From positions 1 to 37,442 of the forward strand of contig JBCCQN010000066.1 in NCBI GenBank assembly GCA_039024315.1: a stretch of 37,442 nucleotides of DNA, written 5' to 3'. Below are positions 16,736 to 25,286 of this stretch, one piece after another (positions within the stretch are counted from its first letter, which is position 1; each line of letters begins with the position of its first letter). The translations under genes and the position numbers were made by a program. The DNA comes from JBCAWW01 sp039024315 (GTDB lineage Bacteria; Bacteroidota; Bacteroidia; J057). Under the pieces are notes generated by a model, which was not told the origin of the DNA, ran no database searches, and worked only from the letters and a program-made list of their open reading frames with translations.

Positions 16736-17102
16736 GGCGGAAATTACGGATATTTTACATTGTGGTCCCTATGCTTTGCCGCTGCGCGGAACGCCGCGAC
16801 CAAGCCAAAATCAGGCGAAGGCTCTCCAAACAGCGCCATAAGCCATTGAGCCGTTCTGCTGGGGCAGCTGCTGCAGCCGCTTGTCTCCCAAAATAGAGAG
16901 CAATGTGCTGACAACATTAGAAGCAACTACAATCCCCATTATGAACGCTTTAGCTTTACGCCCAAGACAAGCCGAGATGTCATAGCCTAGATGATGGCCG
17001 CAATTGATCAGAATATTGCTTAGCTTAACAAGAAGAGGAAGTAGTTTGGAAAAATCTAGCCCTCTGAGCTTCTTTAGGCGTTTATGTAAGCCGGCTTCAA
17101 AC
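16736..17102. other. Gap between trmN6 and DUF4157 gene; weak 97-residue minus-strand frame
   Basis: This 367-base gap separates divergent genes. A canonical repeat lies at 16779-16794. A minus-strand frame of 97 codons runs from an ATG at 17104 to a stop at 16811; its start overlaps the DUF4157 ATG as CATG. The conceptual product has a helical middle (KAFIMGIVVASNVVSTLLSI) but no recognised domain. It would leave no room for a DUF4157 promoter outside its own body. I regard it as doubtful. No terminator or good TAnnTTTG element was seen. Confidence 0.3.
16779..16794 (-). repeat. Mini-hairpin repeat (canonical, minus orientation)
   Basis: The plus strand reads CCGCTGCGCGGAACGC, the exact reverse complement of GCGTTCCGCGCAGCGG. 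The CCGC/GCGG stem and GCA loop are intact. It lies upstream of trmN6, between divergent genes. Confidence 0.8.
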
Positions 17103-18338
17103 ATGAAAGAGCAACCCCTCAAGCCCAGCAATATCCAAAGGTCCAAAAGCAAAGCGACCCAGACTAAATCACGGCAGCCATTCTTTGAAAAAAAGTCGAG
17201 TACTCCCTTTTTCAAAGCGGGAGCTACGGCCTTACAGTTAAAAGCCAGTGCCAAGGGAAGCAGCCCAAGTACTCAAACAAGGCAAAATACAAGCTTACCT
17301 CAGGGGCTGAAGACAGGGATAGAGAGCCTATCGGGTTATGCGATGAATGACGTAAAAGTATACCGTAATTCAGATAAACCAGCAAAGCTGCGTGCTCATG
17401 CCTTTGCGCAAGGTACAGATATCCATCTAGGTCCCGGCCAAGAAAAGCATTTGCCACATGAGGCTTGGCATATAGTCCAGCAAAAGCAAGGACGGGTAAA
17501 ACCTACTTTGCAGATGAAGTCTGGCGCCAATATCAATGATGAAGCGGCTTTGGAGCAGGAAGCGGATGTGATGGGAGCCAAGGCAATGCAATCTTACCAC
17601 AACCGTAATTTCTCAGCCCAGCCCTCCCAACCACTAAAAGCTGGTACTCAGAGCGCCACGATCCAAAGAGCAGACATTGACGACGATTTTGAACCGGGAG
17701 ATAAGCTCTATGGCCTAGAAAAAGAAGGTCGAGCTACAATGTTGAAATTGATAGAGGCTCGCCAAAAAACAGGAGATCATCCGACAATCGATAGCATCAA
17801 CAATGCCTTTAAACTCATCGGTGGGGCAAAAAATCTAGTAGCTTGGTTAGAGCAGGCCAAAGATTTAAAGCTCAACGCAAAAGGACAAGAAATCTATGAC
17901 TATGGACGGTTCCTCCTCGAAGCTCGCAAGGATTTAAAAGCAGACGGTGATATGGAAGATCCGTTTAAGAATATCCGTAAATCGTGTAAAGCTGCCCTCG
18001 TTTTTTACTCAGATAAAGCCGCTATTCGCTTTGAGCTCCAAGGCATTAAGGCAGACAAAGTCGTTTCAGATCAGGGTAAGGATGAGCCAGGAATTACGGG
18101 TACGGAAATGCGCGCAATCATGCGTCAGGCGATGCGAGACCAAGGAATCATCCCCCAGCGGGTAGCAGAAAAGAAAGAACGAGGCAACATCAATTTAGCA
18201 AACGTACATTTTTACCTGAATGGCGAACGCGTCCAAGCCCCATGGCTGCAGCCCTTAGAAAGTGAGTGGAGAAAGGCATGGAACGATTACGTCGCCAAAA
18301 AAACCGCAAAAGCCGATGATGACTCCGCTAAAAAGTAA
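17103..18338 (+). CDS. DUF4157 (eCIS-associated, HExxH) protein with unrecognised C-terminal domain
   Basis: A 411-residue protein. The ATG at 17103 is chosen; the frame extends upstream only to a TTG at 17004. There is no signal peptide. The basic N-terminal tail has two FF motifs (RQPFFEKK, STPFFKAG) like those at the front of proteins linked to extracellular contractile injection systems (eCIS). Residues about 65-140 form DUF4157: LPQGLKTGIESLSGYAMNDV, TDIHLGPG, and the zinc-peptidase-like HEAWH at 119-123 in PHEAWHIVQQKQGRVKPT. The associated INDEAALEQEADVMGAKAM segment follows. Residues about 190-411 are a helical, Lys-rich region I cannot name, containing GITGTEMRAIMRQ and VHFYLNGERVQAPW. 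DUF4157 proteins are often eCIS cargo or accessory proteins; no eCIS structural gene is in this window, so a cargo role is inference. Confidence 0.85.
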   Translation: MKEQPLKPSNIQRSKSKATQTKSRQPFFEKKSSTPFFKAGATALQLKASAKGSSPSTQTRQNTSLPQGLKTGIESLSGYAMNDVKVYRNSDKPAKLRAHAFAQGTDIHLGPGQEKHLPHEAWHIVQQKQGRVKPTLQMKSGANINDEAALEQEADVMGAKAMQSYHNRNFSAQPSQPLKAGTQSATIQRADIDDDFEPGDKLYGLEKEGRATMLKLIEARQKTGDHPTIDSINNAFKLIGGAKNLVAWLEQAKDLKLNAKGQEIYDYGRFLLEARKDLKADGDMEDPFKNIRKSCKAALVFYSDKAAIRFELQGIKADKVVSDQGKDEPGITGTEMRAIMRQAMRDQGIIPQRVAEKKERGNINLANVHFYLNGERVQAPWLQPLESEWRKAWNDYVAKKTAKADDDSAKK

Positions 18339-18499
18339 AGTGGATTGAGGGATCAGACACAGCCCAAGATTTTTGCAAAAAAGTCCCTCCCAAAAGGCAG
18401 AAAAATGGCGCTTATCTAAGCCCTACATACCCCTATTTTGTCATTTACTCGTAAACTAATCCGCCTTAGATTTCGTCTTTAGTTTATTGACTCAAATCT

Positions 18500-19471
18500 A
18501 TGCCTAGATACCTCATTTTCCTTTTTGTTGCCTTGACGCTCCTCAGTTGCCGCCGACGCAACATCCTTGATCCTAAAACTGATCGTGATGGTCTCAAGAT
18601 GTATCAAATACGTTCTGATAAAACCGACGAGAGCATCGTCCAATTTCTCGAACCGCATCAAGCTTGGATTGCTCCCGATGCCGTCAAGCGCAACCAGCTA
18701 TTGGTCTTTTTTGGGGGCACTAGCTCCTCGCCTCGCCTTTATCAGGCTTTTCCCCAGTTTGCGGCCTTAGAGGGCTACCATGTGGTCAATGTGGCTTACA
18801 ACAACTCTCCCTCGGTACAAGTTTGCTCCGGCGATCCTGCGACCGAATGCTTTGAACGATTGCGCGAAGAGACTTGGCAAGGGCGTAATACCAGTACTCG
18901 GATATTTATCAATGAAGTGCATAGCGCCGAAAATCGTCTCCGGCGTCTGATTCAGTACCTCCACGAGATTTCTCCCGACGAAGCTTGGGATCAGTTTTTT
19001 GAGGGCGAGGAAATCCAATATGATCGCTTAGTGATGGCGGGGCATTCGCAAGGGGCTGGTTTGGCCGCTTATGTGGGACGACAAGAACGGGTGGCACGAG
19101 TGATTATGTTTTCTGGTCCTAATGACTATTCGGAGCTATATGAAGAGGCCGCCGTTTGGGCCGAAGGCGATTATGAAACCCCTGTCAATCGCTATTATGG
19201 CCTACTGCATATCGAGGATGAGATCATTCCCTTTGCTCGTCAATATGCTTTTTGGGAGCGCTTGGGGCTCATTGCACTGAGTGATACTGTCTTGGTCGAT
19301 GGCAAGACTGCGCCTTTTGAGGGTTCACATGCTCTTTATACCAATGTCAGGCCCGCGAGAAATCTACTCCCGCTCGGCAAGTATCACAACGCTAGTGTCG
19401 TCGATCAGTATCTTCGCAAAGAAGAGGGCGAATACGTCATGGCTGAGGTTTGGCGCTATCTCCTCAATTGA
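18500..19471 (+). CDS. Alpha/beta-hydrolase fold lipoprotein
   Basis: A 323-residue protein with a lipoprotein signal (MPRYLIFLFVALTLLSCRR, lipobox LLSC). The nucleophile elbow GHSQGAG places the catalytic Ser at residue 183 in VMAGHSQGAGLAAYVG. Candidate acid and base are Asp in HIEDEIIPF and His in FEGSHALYT, giving a complete triad in the usual order. LLVFFGGTSSSP near residues 70-80 probably forms the oxyanion-hole strand. The substrate is unknown; it is probably an esterase or similar hydrolase anchored in the envelope. It is monocistronic, with 161 bases before it and 237 after. Confidence 0.82.
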   Translation: MPRYLIFLFVALTLLSCRRRNILDPKTDRDGLKMYQIRSDKTDESIVQFLEPHQAWIAPDAVKRNQLLVFFGGTSSSPRLYQAFPQFAALEGYHVVNVAYNNSPSVQVCSGDPATECFERLREETWQGRNTSTRIFINEVHSAENRLRRLIQYLHEISPDEAWDQFFEGEEIQYDRLVMAGHSQGAGLAAYVGRQERVARVIMFSGPNDYSELYEEAAVWAEGDYETPVNRYYGLLHIEDEIIPFARQYAFWERLGLIALSDTVLVDGKTAPFEGSHALYTNVRPARNLLPLGKYHNASVVDQYLRKEEGEYVMAEVWRYLLN

Positions 19472-19548
19472 GCTTGCTTGCAGTGGCGACTTAAGCTTGA
19501 GTTTTTATTCTCCCGATAGCTATGCCATAGGGATCGTGCTAAGGCGTT

Positions 19549-19566
19549 TTGCTTCGCAGAACGCTT
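19549..19566 (-). repeat. AAGCGTT mini-hairpin repeat, variant stem
   Basis: The plus strand reads TTGC-TTC-GCAG-AACGCTT, then ATC. On the minus strand it is GATAAGCGTT with a GAA loop and a TGC/GCA stem plus a G-T pair. It lies between the hydrolase and M28 genes, near a degenerate TCCCGATAGCTAT half-palindrome at 19511. Confidence 0.6.
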
Positions 19567-19708
19567 ATCACCAGATTGCTAATTATGATTATGGCAGGCA
19601 GCAATACATTGCAAATCGATAGCAGGCATTCAAAATTCGAGATTAAATAGATGAAATCTATACGAGCCGCTCGAATAAATGTATATTTTCCAGCCCAAAG
19701 CTGAGCCT

Positions 19709-21007
19709 ATGCGTTTCCTGTATATTTGTCTTCTGTTTTTTATCGCTATTTCAGTACAGGCCCAAAGCCCTCAAGAAGTACTCGCATTTGCGAGAGCCGA
19801 AATAGACACGCTTTGTTCGCCTACTCTTGCCGGCCGAGGTTATATCAACAAAGGCCATCACAAAGCGGCGATATATCTCGCGAGTCGATTTGAAGAACTG
19901 GGCGCGGAGTCCTTTCGCGAGCAGGCAGCCATGGGAGTCGAACGCTATTTTCAGCCCTTTGACTTTGCCATCAATCTCGTGCAAAAGACTTCCCTTGTGC
20001 TCAACGGACAAGAGATGAAAGCGGGGCTCGATTACATAGTAAATAGTTACAGTGGCTCGGGCATGATTGAGACCAAGGTGGTAGATCTTAAATATGGCTT
20101 GAAAGCGAAGGCTTCGATCAAAGGCAAGATTGTGGTTTTCAAAGCGGGTTGGCCCGCTAGTATTGCCAATGACAGCGACAAGCGCAAGGAATACAAAGAG
20201 TTAAGTCGAGTCGATCAGCGCATTGCGGCGATCCTCCCCTATGGTCCATCGGCTATCATTGTGATTCAACCTAAGCTCACAGCGAGCTTCGCTCGCGAGA
20301 CTTTACCCCTCCCCATCGTGGAGGTGAGAGCAGAGAGCCTAAGCAAAAAGGTCAAAAAGGCCGCTATCATGGTGCAAGCTGGCATGAAGCAAATCCGTAG
20401 TCAGAATGTCATTTGCCAAGTACGAGGTACCCAACAACCCGACTCCGTCCTGATCGTCAGTGCGCATTATGATCATTTGGGGATGCAAGGAGATTCGCGC
20501 TTCCCTGGTGCCAACGATAATGCTTCCGGTACGAGTATGCTGCTCTCTATGCTAGCGTATTTTGTCCGTAATCCACAGCCTTATACGATGGTGTTTATTG
20601 CCTTTGGCGCTGAGGAGACGGGTTTGATTGGCTCCAACTATTACGTAAACCAGCAACCCATCATCCCTATAAAACAAACCCGTTTTATTCTCAATCTCGA
20701 CCTGATGGGCAACGGCATAGATGGCATTACGGCCGTCGGGGGACGAGATTTTCCAGATTTTTTTGATGAACTGGTCGCCCTCAATGATAAGATGAAGGCG
20801 GTACCCAAGGTCAAGTCTCGCAGCAATGCGCCCAATAGCGACCATTATTTCTTTTTGGAAAAAGGCGTGCCGGGCTTTTTCATTTATACTTTAGGGGGGC
20901 CGCCACATTATCACGATATCAATGACAATGCTGATACCATCGTGCTTTCTAGATATGTGGAAGTGAGAGCGCTCTTAATTAAGTACTTGGAGTGGTTGAA
21001 TAGCTAA
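19709..21007 (+). CDS. M28 family zinc aminopeptidase with PA-type insert, exported
   Basis: A 432-residue secreted peptidase. The ATG at 19709 starts a signal peptide (MRFLYICLLFFIAISVQAQ); an upstream in-frame ATG at 19679 would bury it. Residues about 110-220 (KTSLVLNGQE to MVQAGMKQIRS) look like a protease-associated insert. The M28 dinuclear zinc site is complete: SAHYDHLG (His, with Asp), PGANDNASG (bridging Asp), AFGAEETGLIGS (Glu-Glu), NLDLMG (Asp) and the final His in GPPHYHDIND. It should remove N-terminal residues from peptides in the periplasm or outside. The coding sequence contains a 6-bp-stem hairpin GCGAGC-TTC-GCTCGC at 20282-20296. Confidence 0.9.
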   Translation: MRFLYICLLFFIAISVQAQSPQEVLAFARAEIDTLCSPTLAGRGYINKGHHKAAIYLASRFEELGAESFREQAAMGVERYFQPFDFAINLVQKTSLVLNGQEMKAGLDYIVNSYSGSGMIETKVVDLKYGLKAKASIKGKIVVFKAGWPASIANDSDKRKEYKELSRVDQRIAAILPYGPSAIIVIQPKLTASFARETLPLPIVEVRAESLSKKVKKAAIMVQAGMKQIRSQNVICQVRGTQQPDSVLIVSAHYDHLGMQGDSRFPGANDNASGTSMLLSMLAYFVRNPQPYTMVFIAFGAEETGLIGSNYYVNQQPIIPIKQTRFILNLDLMGNGIDGITAVGGRDFPDFFDELVALNDKMKAVPKVKSRSNAPNSDHYFFLEKGVPGFFIYTLGGPPHYHDINDNADTIVLSRYVEVRALLIKYLEWLNS

Positions 21008-21018
21008 GTGAGGACTGA

Positions 21019-21034
21019 GCGTTCCGCGCAGCGG
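21019..21034 (+). repeat. Mini-hairpin repeat GCGTTCCGCGCAGCGG (canonical)
   Basis: This exact copy begins 12 bases after the M28 stop, with a GCA loop, in the same position relative to its upstream gene as the copy at 12107. Confidence 0.85.
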
Positions 21035-21142
21035 TCTATCAAAAACTAAGGCTCTCTAGCGGACCGCACAAATCGATTGTTTACAAGCAATTCCTGCTAC
21101 TTTCCTATTGGGGACAAAATTTCTTCAGAATTTAGCCTTATT

Positions 21143-21273
21143 TTAAGTACTTAGACAAAAGTATTCAGTATTTAGACCGAGGGAAATAGGTCTATATGGT
21201 TCAGTGAGGCCCTTTTTCTCTGTACTAAATACTTCCGAAAGCTTTCGGGATACTTTCTACTCTGTACTTAATA
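21143..21273 (+). repeat. Dispersed intergenic element, copy B
   Basis: This element starts TTAAGTACTTAGACAAAAGT and ends CTCTGTACTTAATA, with TAAGTAC/GTACTTA at opposite ends. It contains the palindrome CCGAAAGCTTTCGG at 21235-21248. It shares blocks in order with copy A and both C copies. It lies in the 320-base gap between the M28 gene and the TonB-dependent receptor gene. No reading frame is evident. Confidence 0.75.
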
Positions 21274-21327
21274 ACGCTTTCCCTCGTTGTCCGCTTTTCT
21301 TTTTTAACTAACTACTGTATCGCTACT

Positions 21328-24105
21328 ATGAAATCCTTTCCTCCAGCTTGGGGGGTATTGTTTTTGCTTTGTTTCCCACTATTGCTTTGGGGACAAAATC
21401 CTGATGAATTGCGTATTGACGCCAAGTTTCAGGACAAGCTTTTGGAAGAGGCTATACTCGAACTAGAAGCCAAATACCCTATTCAGTTTTACTTCGCGCC
21501 ACAATGGCTTGACAGTGTTTTTGTTGATGTCGAAGCTAAAGGTCAAGCGCTTGATCCATTTTTAAGGGCGCTTCTCACGGGTACTGAGCTTAAATTTTAT
21601 CGCGAAGGTAGGAGGGTCATCTTGACGCAAGCAAGCCAAATTCGACCGCTGGTTGCCTCTCCCATCCCTAGTCCCAAAGCGCCCGAAGAGAGCGAAGAAA
21701 TCGAAAGCACGCTTTTTGAGCGAGAACAAGAAGGCGTAGAGGAGGAGAACCTATTTTCTCTAGAGACCCAGCTTTTTGAAATCGGAGAGGAGGCCAAAAG
21801 GAGACCTAATGCTAAAGTTAAGCTCTATGGTTATCTCAAAGACATCAATACAGGTCAACCTCTAGTAGGGGCTTCAGTTTTTAAAGAAGGGCCCGTGGTG
21901 GGGACTTTGACCGACGATTTTGGCTATTATGTGATCAGCTTGCCGCCAGGCACCTATGAGATTCAATACCGCTATGCTGGGCGCAAAGATACTCGTCGCC
22001 AGGTAGTCCTCTACACCGACGGCCAACTTGATGTAGAGATGGAAGAAAAAATCGTGGCGCTCAAAGAAGTACAGATTACCAGCGAGCGCAGTCAAGTGGA
22101 AAGCGTACAAACAGGGGTCTCCAAAATCAATATCCAAACCATCCAGACTACGCCGACTCTCTTAGGAGAAGCAGACGTGATGAAAATTGCCCTGACACTA
22201 CCCGGCGTACAATCAGTAGGCGAAGGAGCATCGGGTTTTAACGTTCGCGGAGGCGGTACTGATCAAAATCTCATCACCATCGACGATGGAGTGATCTATA
22301 ATCCCTCCCACCTCTTTGGCTTTTTCTCGGCTTTTAATCCCGACGTGATCAAAAGCGCGGATCTATACAAGAGTGGTTTGCAAGCCCAATATGGCGGACG
22401 GGTCTCCTCAATCTTCGATGTCGCCATTCGTGATGGCAACAAAAAAGGCTTTAAGATGTCAGGTGGTATTAGTCCATTGACCAGTAAGCTCACTTTTGAA
22501 GGGCCTATCCAAAAAGAAACAAGTTCTTACATCGTGGGGCTCAGAAGTACCTATTCCAATTGGCTGCTGGGCTTGCTTGACGATCCTACCCTCAATAATA
22601 GTAGCGCTTTCTTTGCCGATGGCATCGCGCGGGTCAACCATCAATTCAACGAAAAGAATAGCATTTCGCTCTCTCTTTACCACAGTCAGGATGAGTTTAG
22701 CCTCAATGCTGATACGGTTTTTCAATACCAAAACACCAGTGCCACTTTGGGCTTTAGACACCTCTTTAGCAACTCCTTTTCGAGTTTGTTTTCGGTGAGT
22801 TTTAGCCAGTATGAATACAATATTGAAAGTGAGCGCATTGCTTCCAATGCCTTCAATCTGGATTATGGGATTAATCAATATAGTATCAGTACGGATTTTG
22901 ATTACTATCCCGCTTCAAAGCATCACATTCGCTTTGGCGCAAAAGTAATCGGCTACGACCTCAATCCCGGTTCTTATCTACCTTTGGGAGAGCAGACGGC
23001 TAGGCAAGCGGTCAATTTACCTTCTGAGCAAGGGGTAGAAGGCGCACTCTATATTGGCGATGAATGGAATATCTCCCCGCGCTTTGCGCTCTACGGAGGC
23101 CTCCGATTTTCGGCTTATGCCTTGGTAGGGGCGGGGGCAGTTTTCAATTATGCCGAGGGCTTACCGCGTGAACCCGAGTTTATCGTAGATACGACTCTTT
23201 ATGCTGCCAATGAGATCATTCAGCCCTACTATGGACCAGAGCTTCGTTTATCGGGTCGATACAAATTGAACACTGATCTCGCCTTTAAGTTTAGCTATGA
23301 CCGGACGCGACAGTATATCCATATGCTTACCAATACGGTGGCGATTTCGCCAACTGACACTTGGCGACTGAGCAATACCTACCTTCCGCCGCAGATTGGT
23401 GATCAAATCGCCTTGGGCCTCTACTATGATCTTCCCCAGAAGGGATTAGAATTCTCTGTGGAGACCTACTACAAGCGACTCACCAATATCCTCGAATACA
23501 AGGAAGGCGCTGACTTGCTCGTCAATGAGATTATCGAAACCGATGTAATCAATGCCCTAGGGCAAAATTATGGGGTCGAGTTTCTCTTCAGCAAAAAGAG
23601 TGGCAAGCTGACGGGTTGGTTTGCTTATACCTATTCGAGAGCCTTCGTTCAGACGCAGTCTCCTTACGAAAGCGAACAAATTAATCGTGGCGAATACTAT
23701 CCCTCCAACTTCGATCAACCGCACAAATTTACCCTGATCTCCAACTACAAATTCAGTCGGAGATTAAATTTCTCTTTCAACATTACCTACAATACCGGAC
23801 GTCCCACTACGCTACCGATTGCGCAATACCAGTTCAACGGCACCACGATCCCTTTCTTTGCCGATCGAAATCAGTTCCGGATCCCCGACTATTTCCGGGT
23901 GGACTTTGGCATCAATGTCGAGGGCGATCACAGGGTCGAGAAACTACTCCATAGCTCACTTTCCTTCTCCGTGTACAACCTCACCGGTCGCAATAATGCC
24001 TACTCGGTCTTCTCTCGCATCGAAAACGGTAACATTCGTACCTACCAACTTTCTGTCTTTAGCCGCCCCATTCCTACCCTCACCTATACTTTTGAATTCC
24101 GATGA
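21328..24105 (+). CDS. TonB-dependent outer-membrane receptor with STN and carboxypeptidase-regulatory domains
   Basis: A 925-residue outer-membrane transporter. The order is signal peptide (to about 23), an STN (secretin/TonB N-terminal) domain at about 25-92 (LEEAILELEAKYPIQFYFAP), a Glu-rich linker (about 105-165), and a CarboxypepD_reg-like domain at about 168-250 (LKDINTGQPLVGASVF). The plug follows (FNVRGGGTDQNLITIDDG, then PSHLFGFFSAFNPDVIKSA), then a long beta-barrel ending in a C-terminal aromatic strand (TLTYTFEFR). STN domains commonly couple receptors to an anti-sigma factor, but no FecR/sigma pair is present. Its stop overlaps the start of the DUF4249 gene (ATGA), so the two are translationally coupled and probably a receptor with its surface lipoprotein partner. 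Substrate is unknown; neighbouring peptidases make peptides a guess only. Confidence 0.92.
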   Translation: MKSFPPAWGVLFLLCFPLLLWGQNPDELRIDAKFQDKLLEEAILELEAKYPIQFYFAPQWLDSVFVDVEAKGQALDPFLRALLTGTELKFYREGRRVILTQASQIRPLVASPIPSPKAPEESEEIESTLFEREQEGVEEENLFSLETQLFEIGEEAKRRPNAKVKLYGYLKDINTGQPLVGASVFKEGPVVGTLTDDFGYYVISLPPGTYEIQYRYAGRKDTRRQVVLYTDGQLDVEMEEKIVALKEVQITSERSQVESVQTGVSKINIQTIQTTPTLLGEADVMKIALTLPGVQSVGEGASGFNVRGGGTDQNLITIDDGVIYNPSHLFGFFSAFNPDVIKSADLYKSGLQAQYGGRVSSIFDVAIRDGNKKGFKMSGGISPLTSKLTFEGPIQKETSSYIVGLRSTYSNWLLGLLDDPTLNNSSAFFADGIARVNHQFNEKNSISLSLYHSQDEFSLNADTVFQYQNTSATLGFRHLFSNSFSSLFSVSFSQYEYNIESERIASNAFNLDYGINQYSISTDFDYYPASKHHIRFGAKVIGYDLNPGSYLPLGEQTARQAVNLPSEQGVEGALYIGDEWNISPRFALYGGLRFSAYALVGAGAVFNYAEGLPREPEFIVDTTLYAANEIIQPYYGPELRLSGRYKLNTDLAFKFSYDRTRQYIHMLTNTVAISPTDTWRLSNTYLPPQIGDQIALGLYYDLPQKGLEFSVETYYKRLTNILEYKEGADLLVNEIIETDVINALGQNYGVEFLFSKKSGKLTGWFAYTYSRAFVQTQSPYESEQINRGEYYPSNFDQPHKFTLISNYKFSRRLNFSFNITYNTGRPTTLPIAQYQFNGTTIPFFADRNQFRIPDYFRVDFGINVEGDHRVEKLLHSSLSFSVYNLTGRNNAYSVFSRIENGNIRTYQLSVFSRPIPTLTYTFEFR

Positions 24106-25286
24106 AAACACCCCTATATCTCCTCCTACTGGTCTTCCTAGTAGCTTGTATCGAGCCTTTTGAGGTGGATATCCCCGCCGGGGAACGCTTCCTCGTGGTC
24201 GAAGGCTTTATTACCGACCAAGCAGAAGCCTATACGGTCAAACTCAGCTATAGCAGCCCTGTAAGTGCCGAAGGCTTTGAAGTAGTCAGCAATGCCAGCG
24301 TCAGCGTCGAGCGTCAAAGCGGCGCTAGCTTTGACTTCACCGAAACTACTCAAGGCACATTCCAAAGCGATCCGCTCAACTTTCAAGCCCAAATCGGAGA
24401 GTCTTATCGTCTCCTCATTGAAATCAATGGGCAATCTTATGCTTCAAGCTTTGTCCCTCTCAAAGCGAGTCCTCCTATCGGCGAGCTTCGTTGGCAGTTT
24501 GATCAACGTGTAACGGCAGAAGGTCCACTAGCAGGCATACAGATTTTTGTTGACACCGAGGATCCTGAGGCAAATTCTCGTTATTATCGCTACCAGTGGG
24601 TTGAAACTTGGAAGTACGGGATCGCGCTCCCCGCCAACTATATCTATATTGGCAATGACCAAAGTCAAACCATTCAGGCCTTTCCAACCTGTTATGCTAC
24701 CGAAATCTCCCAAGGCATCAATATAGCTTCGAGTACCCAAAACGAAGGGGATAGGTTAGTCGGTCATCCTCTTACTTATGTTACCACCCAAACCAATCGC
24801 TTGGACAAGCGCTACAGCATCCTCGTCAAGCAATATGTGATGGAAGAAGAGGAATTTTTGTTTTGGAAAACCATCAAAGAATCCACGGAGAATGTAGGCT
24901 CTCTCTTCGATCGCCAACCTCAGTCCCGCTTGGGCAACCTCCAAAATATCAATGACCCTACCGAACCTGTCCTCGGCTATTTTAGTGCTTCAGCAGTAAG
25001 TGAAAAGCGCTTATACGTCAATCGTAGCGAGTTACCTCCTACGACCAGAGTCAACAATGGCTTTAGAGAATGCTTTTTGACTTTGGATACACTCAGCCTA
25101 TTAGAGGCCGGAGTTACACCAGAAGACCGCGACGCTACCGTTTTTGGTAAAATCAACAATGGTCAAGTCTTCTATGACTTTCGGGATCGCCCCTTTATCA
25201 CAGGTTATATTTTCACTACTAAAGATTGCAGCGATTGCAGGGCGCTTGGTGGCAGCGAAATCAAACCAGACTTTTGGGTAGAATGA
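24102..25286 (+). CDS. DUF4249 family lipoprotein
   Basis: A 394-residue lipoprotein (MKTPLYLLLLVFLVACIEPF, lipobox LVAC). The start of the mature protein, with FLVVEGFITDQ and YTVKLSYSSPV, is typical of DUF4249, as are the C-terminal Cys-containing segment TTKDCSDCRALGG and the FW near the end. DUF4249 proteins are commonly encoded directly after TonB-dependent receptors in Bacteroidota and are presumed to act with them at the outer membrane. It overlaps the receptor by 4 bases and the next gene by 4 bases. The region coding for residues 25-30 contains a variant hairpin repeat (24173-24190). Function beyond the association is unknown. Confidence 0.88.
   Translation: MKTPLYLLLLVFLVACIEPFEVDIPAGERFLVVEGFITDQAEAYTVKLSYSSPVSAEGFEVVSNASVSVERQSGASFDFTETTQGTFQSDPLNFQAQIGESYRLLIEINGQSYASSFVPLKASPPIGELRWQFDQRVTAEGPLAGIQIFVDTEDPEANSRYYRYQWVETWKYGIALPANYIYIGNDQSQTIQAFPTCYATEISQGINIASSTQNEGDRLVGHPLTYVTTQTNRLDKRYSILVKQYVMEEEEFLFWKTIKESTENVGSLFDRQPQSRLGNLQNINDPTEPVLGYFSASAVSEKRLYVNRSELPPTTRVNNGFRECFLTLDTLSLLEAGVTPEDRDATVFGKINNGQVFYDFRDRPFITGYIFTTKDCSDCRALGGSEIKPDFWVE
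24173..24190 (-). repeat. AAGCGTT mini-hairpin repeat, variant stem
   Basis: The plus strand reads CCCC-GCC-GGGG-AACGCTT. On the minus strand the AAGCGTT head is followed by a perfect CCCC/GGGG stem and a GGC loop. It is in the DUF4249 frame, encoding PAGERF. Confidence 0.6.

Noticed and set aside
16811..17104. A 97-codon minus-strand frame overlapping the DUF4157 start codon
   Set aside because: No recognised domain, and it occupies the only space for the DUF4157 promoter. Described within the gap entry but not called as a gene.
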